A DNA stretch of 64,000 bases from an uncultured bacterium (GCA_949296525.1 CASFOP010000009.1:1-64000), one strand, 5' to 3'. Positions 51,984 through 60,388 are shown, counted from the first letter of the stretch. The notes: generated by a model from the sequence alone, not told the origin. A program made the numbers and translations.

Positions 51984-52012
51984 TTTGCGCCCAAAACAGA
52001 CAAAATAACTAT

Positions 52013-52037
52013 CCCCCGGCAAAGCCGGGGGTTTTAT
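52013..52037 (+). terminator. Terminator after family member 3
   Basis: CCCCCGGC/GCCGGGGG with an AAA loop, followed by TTTTATTT. Confidence 0.85.
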
Positions 52038-52335
52038 TTATCCAATAGTTTCCCGGCCGCAAAAGTGGGGATTTGTTTTATGGGGGACCACGGCCGGAAA
52101 ATGATAACTTCCTTTTAAACAAATAAAAATGCGGGCCGGGATTTCACTCCCGCCCGCTTCACAAGGGACACCTTACTCCGTGCACAATATATCCAAACAG
52201 GCGCTCTGCCGTAAGATGGACATCCCTCCCCATGCAAAACATCCCGCAGACGCGCACGCCGCCTGTTGCACATCATCCAGGGAAAACCGGCGCTCCTTCA
52301 GTGCCATGGAGGCAGCAGGTCCCATAAAACCAAAT
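52038..52335. other. Intergenic region, nothing recognised
   Basis: Between convergent genes. GC-rich inverted bits (GGCCG..CGGCC) are present but no gene, repeat copy or clear regulatory site. Confidence 0.4.
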
Positions 52336-52929
52336 TTATTTTTTTATATAAAACCGCTGATCCAAGGGCAAAAATGTTTTATCCGCAGGCAGGCCTTCGG
52401 GAGTCCCAAAAGGCATCTGCGCCACCAGCTGCCAGTTGGCCGGAACGGAAAATTCTTTGGCCACACGGGCGTCTATGACGGGATTATAATGCTGCAAAGA
52501 CGCCCCTATCCCTGCTTCCGCCAGGGCAGTCCACACGGCAAACTGCAACATACCGTTGGCCTGCTGGGCCCATATGGGGAAGTTGTCTTTATATGTGGGG
52601 AATTGCTCCTGTAACTGCCGTACTGTATCCTTATCGTTATAATACAGCAGCGTACCGCAGGCTGAGGCAAAAGAAGCGAGTTTCTTTTCCGTCGGGGCAA
52701 ACTTGTCCGCAGGCACAATTTCCCGCAGACAATCTTCCGTCAGTTTCCATAACTGTTTGTGTTTTTCCCCCAGCAACAAGACAACGCGAGCCGGCTGTGA
52801 GTTAAACGCCGAAGGAGTATACAAAACACACTGCCCGATAATTTCGGTAAGCTTTTCCTCGGATATGGGCAACCGGCCCGTCAGCTCATAACGCGAACGG
52901 CGCAACTTTATAATATCGGTAAAAGGCAT
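52336..52929 (-). CDS. Nitroreductase family protein
   Basis: A 197-residue flavoprotein of the nitroreductase superfamily, closest in look to the YdgI/YfhC group. Seen: IKLRRSRYELTGRLPISEEKL (FMN-binding Arg-Arg-Ser), TPSAFNSQPARVVLLLG, and a C-terminal GASLQHYNPVIDARVAKEFSVPANWQLVAQMPFGTP. It likely uses NAD(P)H to reduce quinones or nitro-compounds in the cytoplasm. GGAGGTG precedes the ATG. A single-gene unit. Confidence 0.9.
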   Translation of the reverse strand: MPFTDIIKLRRSRYELTGRLPISEEKLTEIIGQCVLYTPSAFNSQPARVVLLLGEKHKQLWKLTEDCLREIVPADKFAPTEKKLASFASACGTLLYYNDKDTVRQLQEQFPTYKDNFPIWAQQANGMLQFAVWTALAEAGIGASLQHYNPVIDARVAKEFSVPANWQLVAQMPFGTPEGLPADKTFLPLDQRFYIKK

Positions 52930-53002
52930 AAATACACCTCCTGTCTGCCTGTATTATAAATAAGCATACGCCCCGCAGGCAAGGAATGTTTATATTAGAG
53001 AT

Positions 53003-53033
53003 TTGGACGGCCCATATAGAAACTTGCTAAAAT
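53003..53033 (+). promoter_or_regulatory. Promoter of tRNA-Arg
   Basis: TTGGAC (53003-53008) and an extended -10 TGCTAAAAT (53025-53033), twelve bases before the tRNA. Confidence 0.5.
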
Positions 53034-53044
53034 AGAGCGGTAAC

Positions 53045-53118
53045 GCCCCCGTAACTCAATTGGATAGAGTAGCTCCGTCCTAAGGAGAAAGTTGCGAGTT
53101 CGACTCCCGCCGGGGGCA
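53045..53118 (+). tRNA. tRNA-Arg (anticodon CCT)
   Basis: Acceptor GCCCCCG/CGGGGGC, D-arm with CAATTGGATAGAG, anticodon stem CTCC/GGAG with loop GTCCTAA (anticodon CCT), T-arm with GTTCGACTC. Discriminator A; CCA is not encoded, unlike tRNA-Gln above. Confidence 0.93.
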
Positions 53119-53228
53119 TATTCTTATAGAAGCGTTTTGTATAGCAATTACCTTTACAAAACGCTTTTTTTCATCGTAAAACACAGGGATATAAAAGAAA
53201 ATAACGATAGCAGTAAAAGCGCACAAAA

Positions 53229-53257
53229 ACCCCCGCTTTATAGCGGGGTTTTCCTTT
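53229..53257. terminator. Bidirectional terminator
   Basis: AACCCCGCT/AGCGGGGTT with a four-base loop, followed by TTCCTTTTT on + and GTTTTTG on the minus strand. It serves the tRNA unit and the sigma factor gene. Confidence 0.8.
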
Positions 53258-53264
53258 TTAAAAT

Positions 53265-54374
53265 TTATTTCTTTTTACTCTTTTTTATTTTTGCGGAAGT
53301 AGTTTTCTTCTTAGTGGAAACCGTCTTTTTGCGCGCCGCTTTTTTGGCCGGCTTTTTAGCCGCAGCCTTCTTCTTGGCTTTTTGCGCTTTTTGACGGGCA
53401 GCTTCCTGCGCAGCAGCACGGCGGCGCAGTAAACGCGCCAACGGACTTTGATCTATCACTTCTCCTAAAACATTTGTTTTTTGTTTAACAGACATCCCGG
53501 CATGCAGTTTACGGGTGCGGAAATCCGTCGGTACATTTTCCAGCAAACCAGCTTTCCGTGCAGCTTTGCGCATTTCACTCACGGCTCGCTCCTCTATTTG
53601 GCGCACGCGCTCACGCGAGAGCCCCATTCGTTCAGCCACCTCTCCCAACGTTTTGGGTTCATTGTCGGCCAAACCAAAGCGCATGGTCAAAATTTGCCGG
53701 TCGCGGTCATTTAATTTTTGCAGGCTCTCACGCAGTACGCTCATATTTTCCGAATGCAAAAACACATCATGCGGATTGCCTTTTCCGTCATCGCTGAGCA
53801 TATCCTCCAATGTCAGTTCCTCTTCTTCGCCCACCAAAGAGGCCAACGAGTCTACCCCCGTAGCGGCGTTAAGCGTGTCCATAATAGCCTTTACCTGGCG
53901 CGCACTTAAATCCAGTTCGGCCGCCATCTCGCTCAGGGACGGATCGCGTCCGTTGGCTTCTTTTAAATTATTCCAGGCTTTGAACCATCTTTTGAGATTG
54001 CCCCACGCGTGGGACGGAATTTTGATGGAACCGGACTGCTCTTCAATATATTTACGGATATACTGTTCAATCCAGTAAACAGCATATGTGGAAAAACGAT
54101 AGCCTTTTTCCGGCTGGAACTTATCTATGGCCTGGAGAAGGCCAAGGTTCCCCTCTTCTATCAAATCCATCAGCTCCATGCCGGGGCGCTGGAAGCGTTT
54201 GGCCGTTGGAATAACCAAACGCAAATTCATCTCCATCATTTTATTTTTGGCAGCTTTGTCGCCTTGTTTTACTTTTTTCCACAACGCAGACATTTCCTCG
54301 CGGTTCATATCGCGCGTAATTTGCCCGAGGTGTTTAAAATATTCGTTGACGCTGTCCAAAGATTGGTTTTCCAT
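53265..54374 (-). CDS. Sigma-70 family factor with Lys/Ala-rich tail
   Basis: A 369-residue sigma factor. Regions seen: 1.2 (DSVNEYFKHLGQI), 2 (RLVIPTAKRFQRPGMELMDLIEEGNLGLLQAIDKF, RFSTYAVYWIEQYIRKYI), 3 (SLSEMAAELDLSARQVKAIM), and 4 (DRQILTMRFGLADNEPKTLGEVAERMGLSRERVRQIE). Region 1.1 is absent. After region 4, about residues 320-369 are a histone-H1-like tail of Lys, Ala and Pro (KKKAAAKKPAKKAARKK). It may be the primary sigma or a general stress-type one. TAAGAT lies six bases before the ATG, so it is probably leaderless. Confidence 0.9.
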   Translation of the reverse strand: MENQSLDSVNEYFKHLGQITRDMNREEMSALWKKVKQGDKAAKNKMMEMNLRLVIPTAKRFQRPGMELMDLIEEGNLGLLQAIDKFQPEKGYRFSTYAVYWIEQYIRKYIEEQSGSIKIPSHAWGNLKRWFKAWNNLKEANGRDPSLSEMAAELDLSARQVKAIMDTLNAATGVDSLASLVGEEEELTLEDMLSDDGKGNPHDVFLHSENMSVLRESLQKLNDRDRQILTMRFGLADNEPKTLGEVAERMGLSRERVRQIEERAVSEMRKAARKAGLLENVPTDFRTRKLHAGMSVKQKTNVLGEVIDQSPLARLLRRRAAAQEAARQKAQKAKKKAAAKKPAKKAARKKTVSTKKKTTSAKIKKSKKK

Positions 54375-54380
54375 AGTTAA

Positions 54381-54386
54381 ATCTTA
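54381..54386 (-). promoter_or_regulatory. -10 of the sigma gene, leaderless spacing
   Basis: TAAGAT on the minus strand, six bases before the ATG, preceded by a T7-GA stretch that recalls the T-tract promoters, but with no matching -35. Confidence 0.4.
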
Positions 54387-54412
54387 TCAAAAAAAGCGGC
54401 CTTTTGGCAGGT

Positions 54413-54826
54413 TTAAAAAATCATCAAAAGCGCACCGGCCGTAATCAGCAGCCCGCCGGCCGCCACCTTAAAAGTAACGGCTTCATGCAAAATGAAAAAA
54501 GAAAGCAAAATAGTAATAGCCACGCTAAGTTTGTCCACCGGCACCACGCGGGAAGCGTCTCCTATTTGCAAAGCTTTGTAAAAAAACAGCCAGGAAGCCC
54601 CCGTCGCCAAGCCGGATAAAAGCAAAAACAGCCAGCTTTTGCGGCCCACATCGCCTATCTGGTGATGCACACCCGTGGCAAATACTATTCCCCAGGCCAA
54701 CACAAGCACCACCAGCGTACGAATAGCAGTAGCCAGGTTGGAGTTAATCCCTTCAATACCTATTTTGGCAAAAATAGACGTCAGTGCGGCAAACACCGCA
54801 GACAACAGCGCAAATACGGCCCACAT
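54413..54826 (-). CDS. Short EamA-type membrane protein
   Basis: A 137-residue protein with about five transmembrane helices: WAVFALLSAVFAALTSIFAKIGIEGI, AIRTLVVLVLAWGIVFATG, WLFLLLSGLATGASWLFFYKAL, and SVAITILLSFFILHEAVTF. This is a single EamA domain (half of a usual DMT transporter), probably acting as a dimer. The substrate is unknown. AAGGAGG precedes the ATG. It lies 38 bases upstream of the sigma gene on the same strand. Confidence 0.85.
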   Translation of the reverse strand: MWAVFALLSAVFAALTSIFAKIGIEGINSNLATAIRTLVVLVLAWGIVFATGVHHQIGDVGRKSWLFLLLSGLATGASWLFFYKALQIGDASRVVPVDKLSVAITILLSFFILHEAVTFKVAAGGLLITAGALLMIF

Positions 54827-54937
54827 AATGCCTCCTTAATATCCCATATATCATAGCAATTCTGACTTTAGGCAGAATGCACCGAAGCAAAAAAATCTTG
54901 TTATAATGGAAGTATCGGCAGTTATACGGAGGATACC

Positions 54938-56266
54938 ATGGACGGACTACACGAACAAAAAAGTTTCAAGCAAATTATGCTGATGTGCCTGGGATTTTTC
55001 GGCATACAGTTTGGCTGGGCCCTGCAAATGGGCAATATGAGCGCCATTTATTCGCGCTTGGGCGCGCGGGAAGACCAAATCCCGCTTTTGTGGCTGGCCG
55101 CCCCCGTAACGGGGCTGTTAGTGCAACCGTTGGTCGGTTATTTCAGCGACCGCACCTGGTGCAAACTCGGCCGCCGCCGCCCGTACTTTTTAGGAGGGGC
55201 CATATTCTCCTCTATTGCTTTAATCTTAATGCCGCAGGCTTCGGCTATCTGGATGGCGGTAATCGCTCTGTGGATTTTGGACACCTCCGTCAACGTCAGT
55301 ATGGAGCCCTTCCGCGCCTTTGTGGGAGATATTTTGCCGGAAAACCAGCGTAAAACCGGTTATGCCATGCAAAGCGTGATGATCGGAGCCGGTGCAGTTA
55401 TTGCTTCTTTCCTGCCGCAGATTTTAACTTCGCTGGGCGTCAGCACCGAGGCCCCTCTGGGGCATATCCCCGCTACGGTCAGATATTCCTTTTATGCCGG
55501 TGCCGTCGTGCTGCTAGCGGCCATTTTAATCACCATTAAAACCACACCGGAATATCCGCCGCAGGATATGGAAATGTTTAAAAAACTGCAGTCCCAAACT
55601 TTTAGTCTTAAAAAAACACTGGCCGAAATGTGGCAGGCCTTTATTACCATGCCTTCCACCATGCGCCGCTTGGCCGTAGTGCAATTTTTTACCTGGGCGG
55701 CATTTATGATTATGTGGGTGTATTTCACGCCCGGTATCGCTTCGGCCGTGTTTGACGCCGTACCCGGCACGCCGGCTTATGAAACGGCGGCCAACTGGGG
55801 CAGTTCCTGCTTTGGTATTTACAACGGCGTGGCATTCGTATTTGCGTTTGCGCTGTTATGGCTGACCACCAAATTTTCCGCCAAATACATTCATATCGTG
55901 TGCCTGACCATTGGAGCCGTCGGGTTGGGTTCGCTGGGGCTGACGCTGTTTGGCCTGAAGTTTACGCAAATGGGGCTGATTTTCCCCATGGTATGCATAG
56001 GCATTGCCTGGAGCAGCCTGCTGGCCATGCCGTATGCTTTGCTGGCCAACAGCCTGCCCGCCGAAAAAATGGGTTTTTACATGGGCGTGTTTAACTTTTT
56101 CATCGTAATTCCGCAAATCTGCGTGAACCTGTTCTTCGGCCCCGTCATGAAACACCTGCTGGGCGGCAGCGCCATTGCCGCCGTGGGCGTGGGTGGTGTG
56201 AGTCTGCTGCTGGCTGCGTTCTTTACCTTTTTTGTGCAGGACAATGCCGCACCTAAAAAAGCATAA
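54938..56266 (+). CDS. MFS transporter, maltose/sucrose permease-like
   Basis: A 442-residue protein with twelve predicted helices. The motif GYFSDRTWCKLGRRRPYFLGG and the sequence IQFGWALQMGNMSAIYSRLGA match the GPH/SUC-like MFS group that includes bacterial maltose permeases. It precedes malQ by nine bases, so import of maltose or maltodextrins is the simplest role. TATAAT lies about 30 bases upstream with GGAGGA before the ATG. Confidence 0.88.
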   Translation: MDGLHEQKSFKQIMLMCLGFFGIQFGWALQMGNMSAIYSRLGAREDQIPLLWLAAPVTGLLVQPLVGYFSDRTWCKLGRRRPYFLGGAIFSSIALILMPQASAIWMAVIALWILDTSVNVSMEPFRAFVGDILPENQRKTGYAMQSVMIGAGAVIASFLPQILTSLGVSTEAPLGHIPATVRYSFYAGAVVLLAAILITIKTTPEYPPQDMEMFKKLQSQTFSLKKTLAEMWQAFITMPSTMRRLAVVQFFTWAAFMIMWVYFTPGIASAVFDAVPGTPAYETAANWGSSCFGIYNGVAFVFAFALLWLTTKFSAKYIHIVCLTIGAVGLGSLGLTLFGLKFTQMGLIFPMVCIGIAWSSLLAMPYALLANSLPAEKMGFYMGVFNFFIVIPQICVNLFFGPVMKHLLGGSAIAAVGVGGVSLLLAAFFTFFVQDNAAPKKA

Positions 56267-56275
56267 GGATCGCGC

Positions 56276-58933
56276 ATGAAAATCAATTTCCACATTCCTT
56301 ACCGCGCCGCACAGGATGAAATACTCTGTGCCGTCTTGTTGTTACAAACAGGCCATGCGCTCTTGCGACGGCGCGTACCGCTGCAGTGCCTGGACGGAGA
56401 ACATTGGTCCGGCACGACGGAAATCCTGCCAGCACAGGATGCGGAAATGGCCTATTCCTACAAAGTTATGCGCGGCGAGCATACCGTGCGGCGCGAATGG
56501 AACGCCATAGCCCGCTGCCTGTTTTTATCCGCCGGGCGGGAAACCTATGATTTATATGACTTATGGCGCGACTTGCCGGAAAAATCCTGGCTTTACAGCT
56601 CCGTGCTGGCGCAGGATATATACCCGCAGAAGTTACCGCAATACCCATCCACAATTGTTTTGCGTGCGCAAATCCCGGGCTTGGCGGATGCCCAAAAACC
56701 TTATCTCTGCGCCGCCGCGCCGCAGCTGGGAGGCTGGGATCCAAAAAACGCCGTACCACTTGTGCACACCGGTATCAACGAATGGGCCGTCAGTATCAAC
56801 GCGGCGGAGCTGTCTTTCCCGCTGGCCTATAAGTTTATTTTGAAAGATGACAGCGGACTGGTGCAATGGGAACAGGGTGAAAACCGCCTGCTGCACGGGC
56901 CGAACCCCGCAGACGGGGAAACGGTCATTTATTCCAATTTATACCCGCATTTTTCCCTGCCGCAGCCGCGCGCGGCGGGCGTGGTGCTGCCGGTCTTTTC
57001 CATTCGTACGGAAAATGACTGGGGCGCGGGTGATTTCGGCTCGCTGAAAAAATTGGTGGACTGGGCCGCCTTAACGGGGCAAAAAGTTATCCAGCTCCTG
57101 CCCGTCAACGACACTGTGCAAACCGGCACCTGGACGGACTCTTATCCTTACAGCTGCGTCAGTGTGTATGCATTCCACCCCATGTATGCCGATGTTTCCT
57201 CTTTACCCAAACTTCCGGCGCGGGATGAAAAATATTTTCAGACACGCCGGGCCCGCCTAAACGCCGCGCCACAAATGGATTATGAAGGGGTATGTCAACT
57301 CAAAAACGAGCGCCTGCGCCTGGCCTACAAAAAAGAAGGGAAAGAGGTACTGTCTTCTGAAGGGTTCAAAGAGTTTTGGGAGGCCAACAACGGCTGGCTG
57401 GCCCCGTACGCCATGTTCTGCGCCCTGCGGGACCGTTTCGGCACGGCGGACTGGCACACCTGGCCGCGGCATTCCAAATTTTCCGGCAAAGAGATGAAAA
57501 CGTTTTTTGAATTTAATTCAAAAGACCGCCAGAACGCATATTTTTATTTTTACGTACAGTTTTTGCTGCATACGCAGCTGTTGGAAGCGCACCGTTACGC
57601 GCGGGAAAAAGGGGTGGCCCTCAAAGGGGACATCCCCATTGGCGTTTCCCCCCACGGGGCCGACGCCTGGGCCGAGCCCGCTCTGTTTCATTTGGACGCG
57701 CAGGCAGGCGTGCCGCCGGATGATTTTTCCGAAACCGGGCAGAACTGGGGCTTTCCGACCTACAACTGGGAAGAAATGGCCAAAGACGGCTACGGCTGGT
57801 GGCGGCGGCGTTTCTTACATATGTCGCGCTATTTTGACGCCTACCGCATAGACCATGTGCTCGGGTTTTTCCGCATTTGGGCAATCCCCCTGCATGCCGT
57901 ACAGGGGCTTTTGGGGCAGTTTTCCCCCGCTTTGCCGTTAAGCGCGCGGGAAATTTCCTTCGCAGGGCTGGCATTTGACCAAGCTTACCTGCGCCCGTAT
58001 ATTTCCGAAGATTTGCTCAACGAACTTTTCGGCACGGAGGCGGGCTTTGTCAAACAACACTTTTTGCTTCCTGCCGAAAACGGCCTGTATGCCTTGCGTC
58101 CGGAATATGATACCCAGCGCAAAATCCAGGAGGCCTTCTCCGGCCAAACCGATGAGCGCGGCCAAAAAATACGCGACGGGCTGTACACGCTGGCGGCGGA
58201 AGTGCTGTTCCTGCCGGACCGGCACAACCCGCAATTATACCATCCGCGCATCAGTGCGCTGAAAACTGCGGCCTTCCGCGCGCTGTCCCGCCGGCAGCAG
58301 GAAGCGTATGAGCGCATTTACAATGATTATTTTTACCGCCGGCAGGACGACTTCTGGAAACAGGAAGCTCTTAAAAAACTGCCCGCGCTGGCCCAGTCCA
58401 CGCGCATGCTTTGCTGCGCTGAAGATTTGGGTATGATTCCTCATTGCGTACCGCAGGTACTGGACGCACTACAAATCTTAAGCCTGGAAATACAGCGCAT
58501 GCCCAAACGGATGGGCGAAACCTTCGCCAAGACGGAAAACTATCCTTATTTATCCGTGGCCACGCCGGGCACGCATGATATGTCCGTACTGCGCGCCTGG
58601 TGGCGGGAAAACCCCACTCTGACGGAAAAATTCTGGCGCGAAGAACTGCACCGCCCCGGCACCCCGCCGGAGCAAATGCCCGCAGACGTGTGCGAGCAAA
58701 TCCTGCAAATGCACCTGCAAAGCCCGTCCATGCTGTGCCTGATTTCCTTTCAGGACTGGACGGCCATGTATGAAACACTGCGCGCGCCGGACCCGGAAAA
58801 AGAGCGCATTAACGTGCCCGCCGTTTCCCCGTTCTACTGGCGCTACCGCATGCACCTGACGCTGGAAGAACTGGTAAAGCAGGAGCATTTCAACCGCAAA
58901 ATACGCCAGCTGATTTGGCAAAGCGGAAGATAG
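56276..58933 (+). CDS. malQ: 4-alpha-glucanotransferase with starch-binding domains
   Basis: An 885-residue enzyme, longer than ordinary MalQ (about 500-690). Residues 1-110 and 120-220 look like two CBM20 starch-binding domains (second: AAPQLGGWDPKNAVPL). The GH77 domain follows, with nucleophile D526 (YRIDHVLGFFR), acid/base E716 (CAEDLG) and D768 (GTHDMS). This architecture is that of the DPE2/large bacterial amylomaltases that move glucosyl units between maltose and glycogen-like glucans. It is coupled to the MFS permease, forming a maltodextrin-use operon ended by a terminator. Confidence 0.93.
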   Translation: MKINFHIPYRAAQDEILCAVLLLQTGHALLRRRVPLQCLDGEHWSGTTEILPAQDAEMAYSYKVMRGEHTVRREWNAIARCLFLSAGRETYDLYDLWRDLPEKSWLYSSVLAQDIYPQKLPQYPSTIVLRAQIPGLADAQKPYLCAAAPQLGGWDPKNAVPLVHTGINEWAVSINAAELSFPLAYKFILKDDSGLVQWEQGENRLLHGPNPADGETVIYSNLYPHFSLPQPRAAGVVLPVFSIRTENDWGAGDFGSLKKLVDWAALTGQKVIQLLPVNDTVQTGTWTDSYPYSCVSVYAFHPMYADVSSLPKLPARDEKYFQTRRARLNAAPQMDYEGVCQLKNERLRLAYKKEGKEVLSSEGFKEFWEANNGWLAPYAMFCALRDRFGTADWHTWPRHSKFSGKEMKTFFEFNSKDRQNAYFYFYVQFLLHTQLLEAHRYAREKGVALKGDIPIGVSPHGADAWAEPALFHLDAQAGVPPDDFSETGQNWGFPTYNWEEMAKDGYGWWRRRFLHMSRYFDAYRIDHVLGFFRIWAIPLHAVQGLLGQFSPALPLSAREISFAGLAFDQAYLRPYISEDLLNELFGTEAGFVKQHFLLPAENGLYALRPEYDTQRKIQEAFSGQTDERGQKIRDGLYTLAAEVLFLPDRHNPQLYHPRISALKTAAFRALSRRQQEAYERIYNDYFYRRQDDFWKQEALKKLPALAQSTRMLCCAEDLGMIPHCVPQVLDALQILSLEIQRMPKRMGETFAKTENYPYLSVATPGTHDMSVLRAWWRENPTLTEKFWREELHRPGTPPEQMPADVCEQILQMHLQSPSMLCLISFQDWTAMYETLRAPDPEKERINVPAVSPFYWRYRMHLTLEELVKQEHFNRKIRQLIWQSGR

Positions 58934-58969
58934 ACCAGCAGGACTTCCCCGCCGTTTCTATCTAAAAAA

Positions 58970-58996
58970 CCCCGCGGCCAAACCGCCGCGGGGATT
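58970..58996. terminator. Terminator after malQ
   Basis: CCCCGCGG/CCGCGGGG arms between the convergent malQ and pilin genes. Confidence 0.8.
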
Positions 58997-59014
58997 TGCT
59001 TTTTCCAAATATTT

Positions 59015-59518
59015 TTAGCGGTGCCCGGCTAAATCATATACATCATAACCGCTGGTTGAGGTACCCTGCAATTTCCCTCCCATGGAGCGACACACGCGGG
59101 CAGACACCTCATCTGCGGCATAGCATTGGCGCGTATAGCCCTGCTCGTCATAAGAAAAGCTTCCCGTGTTAAATAAAGCATATCCCAATTTGTCTGCCCG
59201 GATACAGCTGACCTGCCCAATGGACAAATTGCAGGTAATTTCCTTTTCCGGGCAAATCAACTCTGTTCCGTAGAGGCCGCCCGCTTCACACCCCGGAACA
59301 GAAAGAGCCAATTCCTCAAAACGGACAACACGCTGGCCATTGCTCATATAAAAAATATTCAGTTCTTTTTGTATGGCCGTGGCCAAAGACACCAGCTCCG
59401 TAAAATGCGCTTTTCCCACAGCGGTTTGATACTGCGGCAGGGCAATGGCCGCCAATATACCGATTATTAAAACAACAACCAACAGCTCTATTAAGGCAAA
59501 TGCGGCGTTTTTCTGCAT
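59015..59518 (-). CDS. Type IV pilin-like protein, Cys-rich
   Basis: A 167-residue prepilin. The leader MQKNAA precedes FALIELLVVVLII, again with Ala before the cut. The mature part has E5, IFYMSNGQRVVRFEELALSVPG and eight cysteines (CEAGG, CPEKEITCN, VSCIR, RQCYAAD, VCRSMGG). The ATG at 59518 has GGAG close upstream; the frame is open 35 codons further, but this runs through the promoter. Monocistronic, convergent with malQ. Confidence 0.86.
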   Translation of the reverse strand: MQKNAAFALIELLVVVLIIGILAAIALPQYQTAVGKAHFTELVSLATAIQKELNIFYMSNGQRVVRFEELALSVPGCEAGGLYGTELICPEKEITCNLSIGQVSCIRADKLGYALFNTGSFSYDEQGYTRQCYAADEVSARVCRSMGGKLQGTSTSGYDVYDLAGHR

Positions 59519-59549
59519 GGGGGCTCCTTTTTCCTCTGACAACTTAAAA

Positions 59550-59577
59550 AGTGTATCAAAAAAAAAAAATGGCGCAA
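59550..59577 (-). promoter_or_regulatory. T-tract promoter of the pilin at 59518
   Basis: TTGCGC (59572-59577), spacer CA-T12-GA (16 bases) and TACACT (59550-59555) on the minus strand, with a leader of about 30 bases before the ATG. Confidence 0.68.
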
Positions 59578-59671
59578 GGACTTTACCTTTGCGCCAAAGA
59601 GGATGGAATGTATGCCGCCGCACACGGCCATTTAAATAATCTGAAGCAATGTCGGAAAAAACGAATACAAA

Positions 59672-60145
59672 TCAATACCCCATGCTTTTGCAAATTTGTG
59701 CACACTTTGGATGTATGCTTACATGTGCATAGCTGTTTAGGCCACACACGCTTACCCCCCTTCGGTTTGACTGATCTAAATACATTTTAATTAAGCATTG
59801 CCCGCTGTCGGTCATGACCCCGCCTACAATATCTTTCACTCCGCTGCCTCCCTGGCTTAATAAATCTACATAAATCCCGTTAGGGCACTTAACAGCTCCC
59901 CCTGTTTTATTGCCCTCCCAGCCCTGCGGCGGCTGAATATCCAATTTGTTCCAGTCTTCCGTATAGCTGCCATTGGCCAGATAATACCGCTCGGCCGAGT
60001 CCTTCACAGCACGCATTAAGGGCAAAGCGCTGGTCATGCGGCTTTTCAATACGGCCGCCTCATACTGAGGCAGGGCAATGGCCGCCAAAATGCCGATAAT
60101 CAGCACCACAACCAATAATTCTATCAGTGTAAAACCTTTTTTCAT
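59672..60145 (-). CDS. Type IV pilin-like protein
   Basis: A 157-residue prepilin with a classical short leader MKKG before FTLIELLVVVLII and E5. The mature part has RYYLANGSYTEDWNKLDIQPPQGW and five cysteines, ending in CAQICKSMGY. The ATG at 60145 has GGAGGA six bases upstream; the earlier ATG at 60157 overlaps that site. Of the pilins here it is the most conventional and might be a major pilin, but nothing in context decides this. Confidence 0.88.
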   Translation of the reverse strand: MKKGFTLIELLVVVLIIGILAAIALPQYEAAVLKSRMTSALPLMRAVKDSAERYYLANGSYTEDWNKLDIQPPQGWEGNKTGGAVKCPNGIYVDLLSQGGSGVKDIVGGVMTDSGQCLIKMYLDQSNRRGVSVCGLNSYAHVSIHPKCAQICKSMGY

Positions 60146-60209
60146 TTTGTCCTCCATAACAGCGTAAAATCAAACAAAAATACAACGTAACAGCTTTCTA
60201 TTTTTTCCA

Positions 60210-60239
60210 CGTATAGGGTATCAAAAAAAAATGAGTCAA
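60210..60239 (-). promoter_or_regulatory. T-tract promoter of the pilin at 60145
   Basis: TTGACT (60234-60239), CA, nine T, GATACCC, then TATACG (60210-60215) on the minus strand: spacer 18. The downstream part matches the promoter at 5852-5883, where the tract is two T longer and the spacer 20. Confidence 0.6.
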
Positions 60240-60388
60240 GGAGGAGGCAATTTCAGGCAACAAACAACCACGGCAAACGGCTTCACGGCAACAGCAAATA
60301 AGGCGGGCAGGCCCCGCCTTCGTGTTTATTCCGGAAGCCTGTTTATATGGCCTGTTCCCTGTCTGCCGTTTTTGCCAAATGCCAAAAA

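Noticed and set aside
52129-52614. + strand open frame near the nitroreductase
   Set aside because: Mostly overlaps the nitroreductase on the other strand and has no recognisable features.
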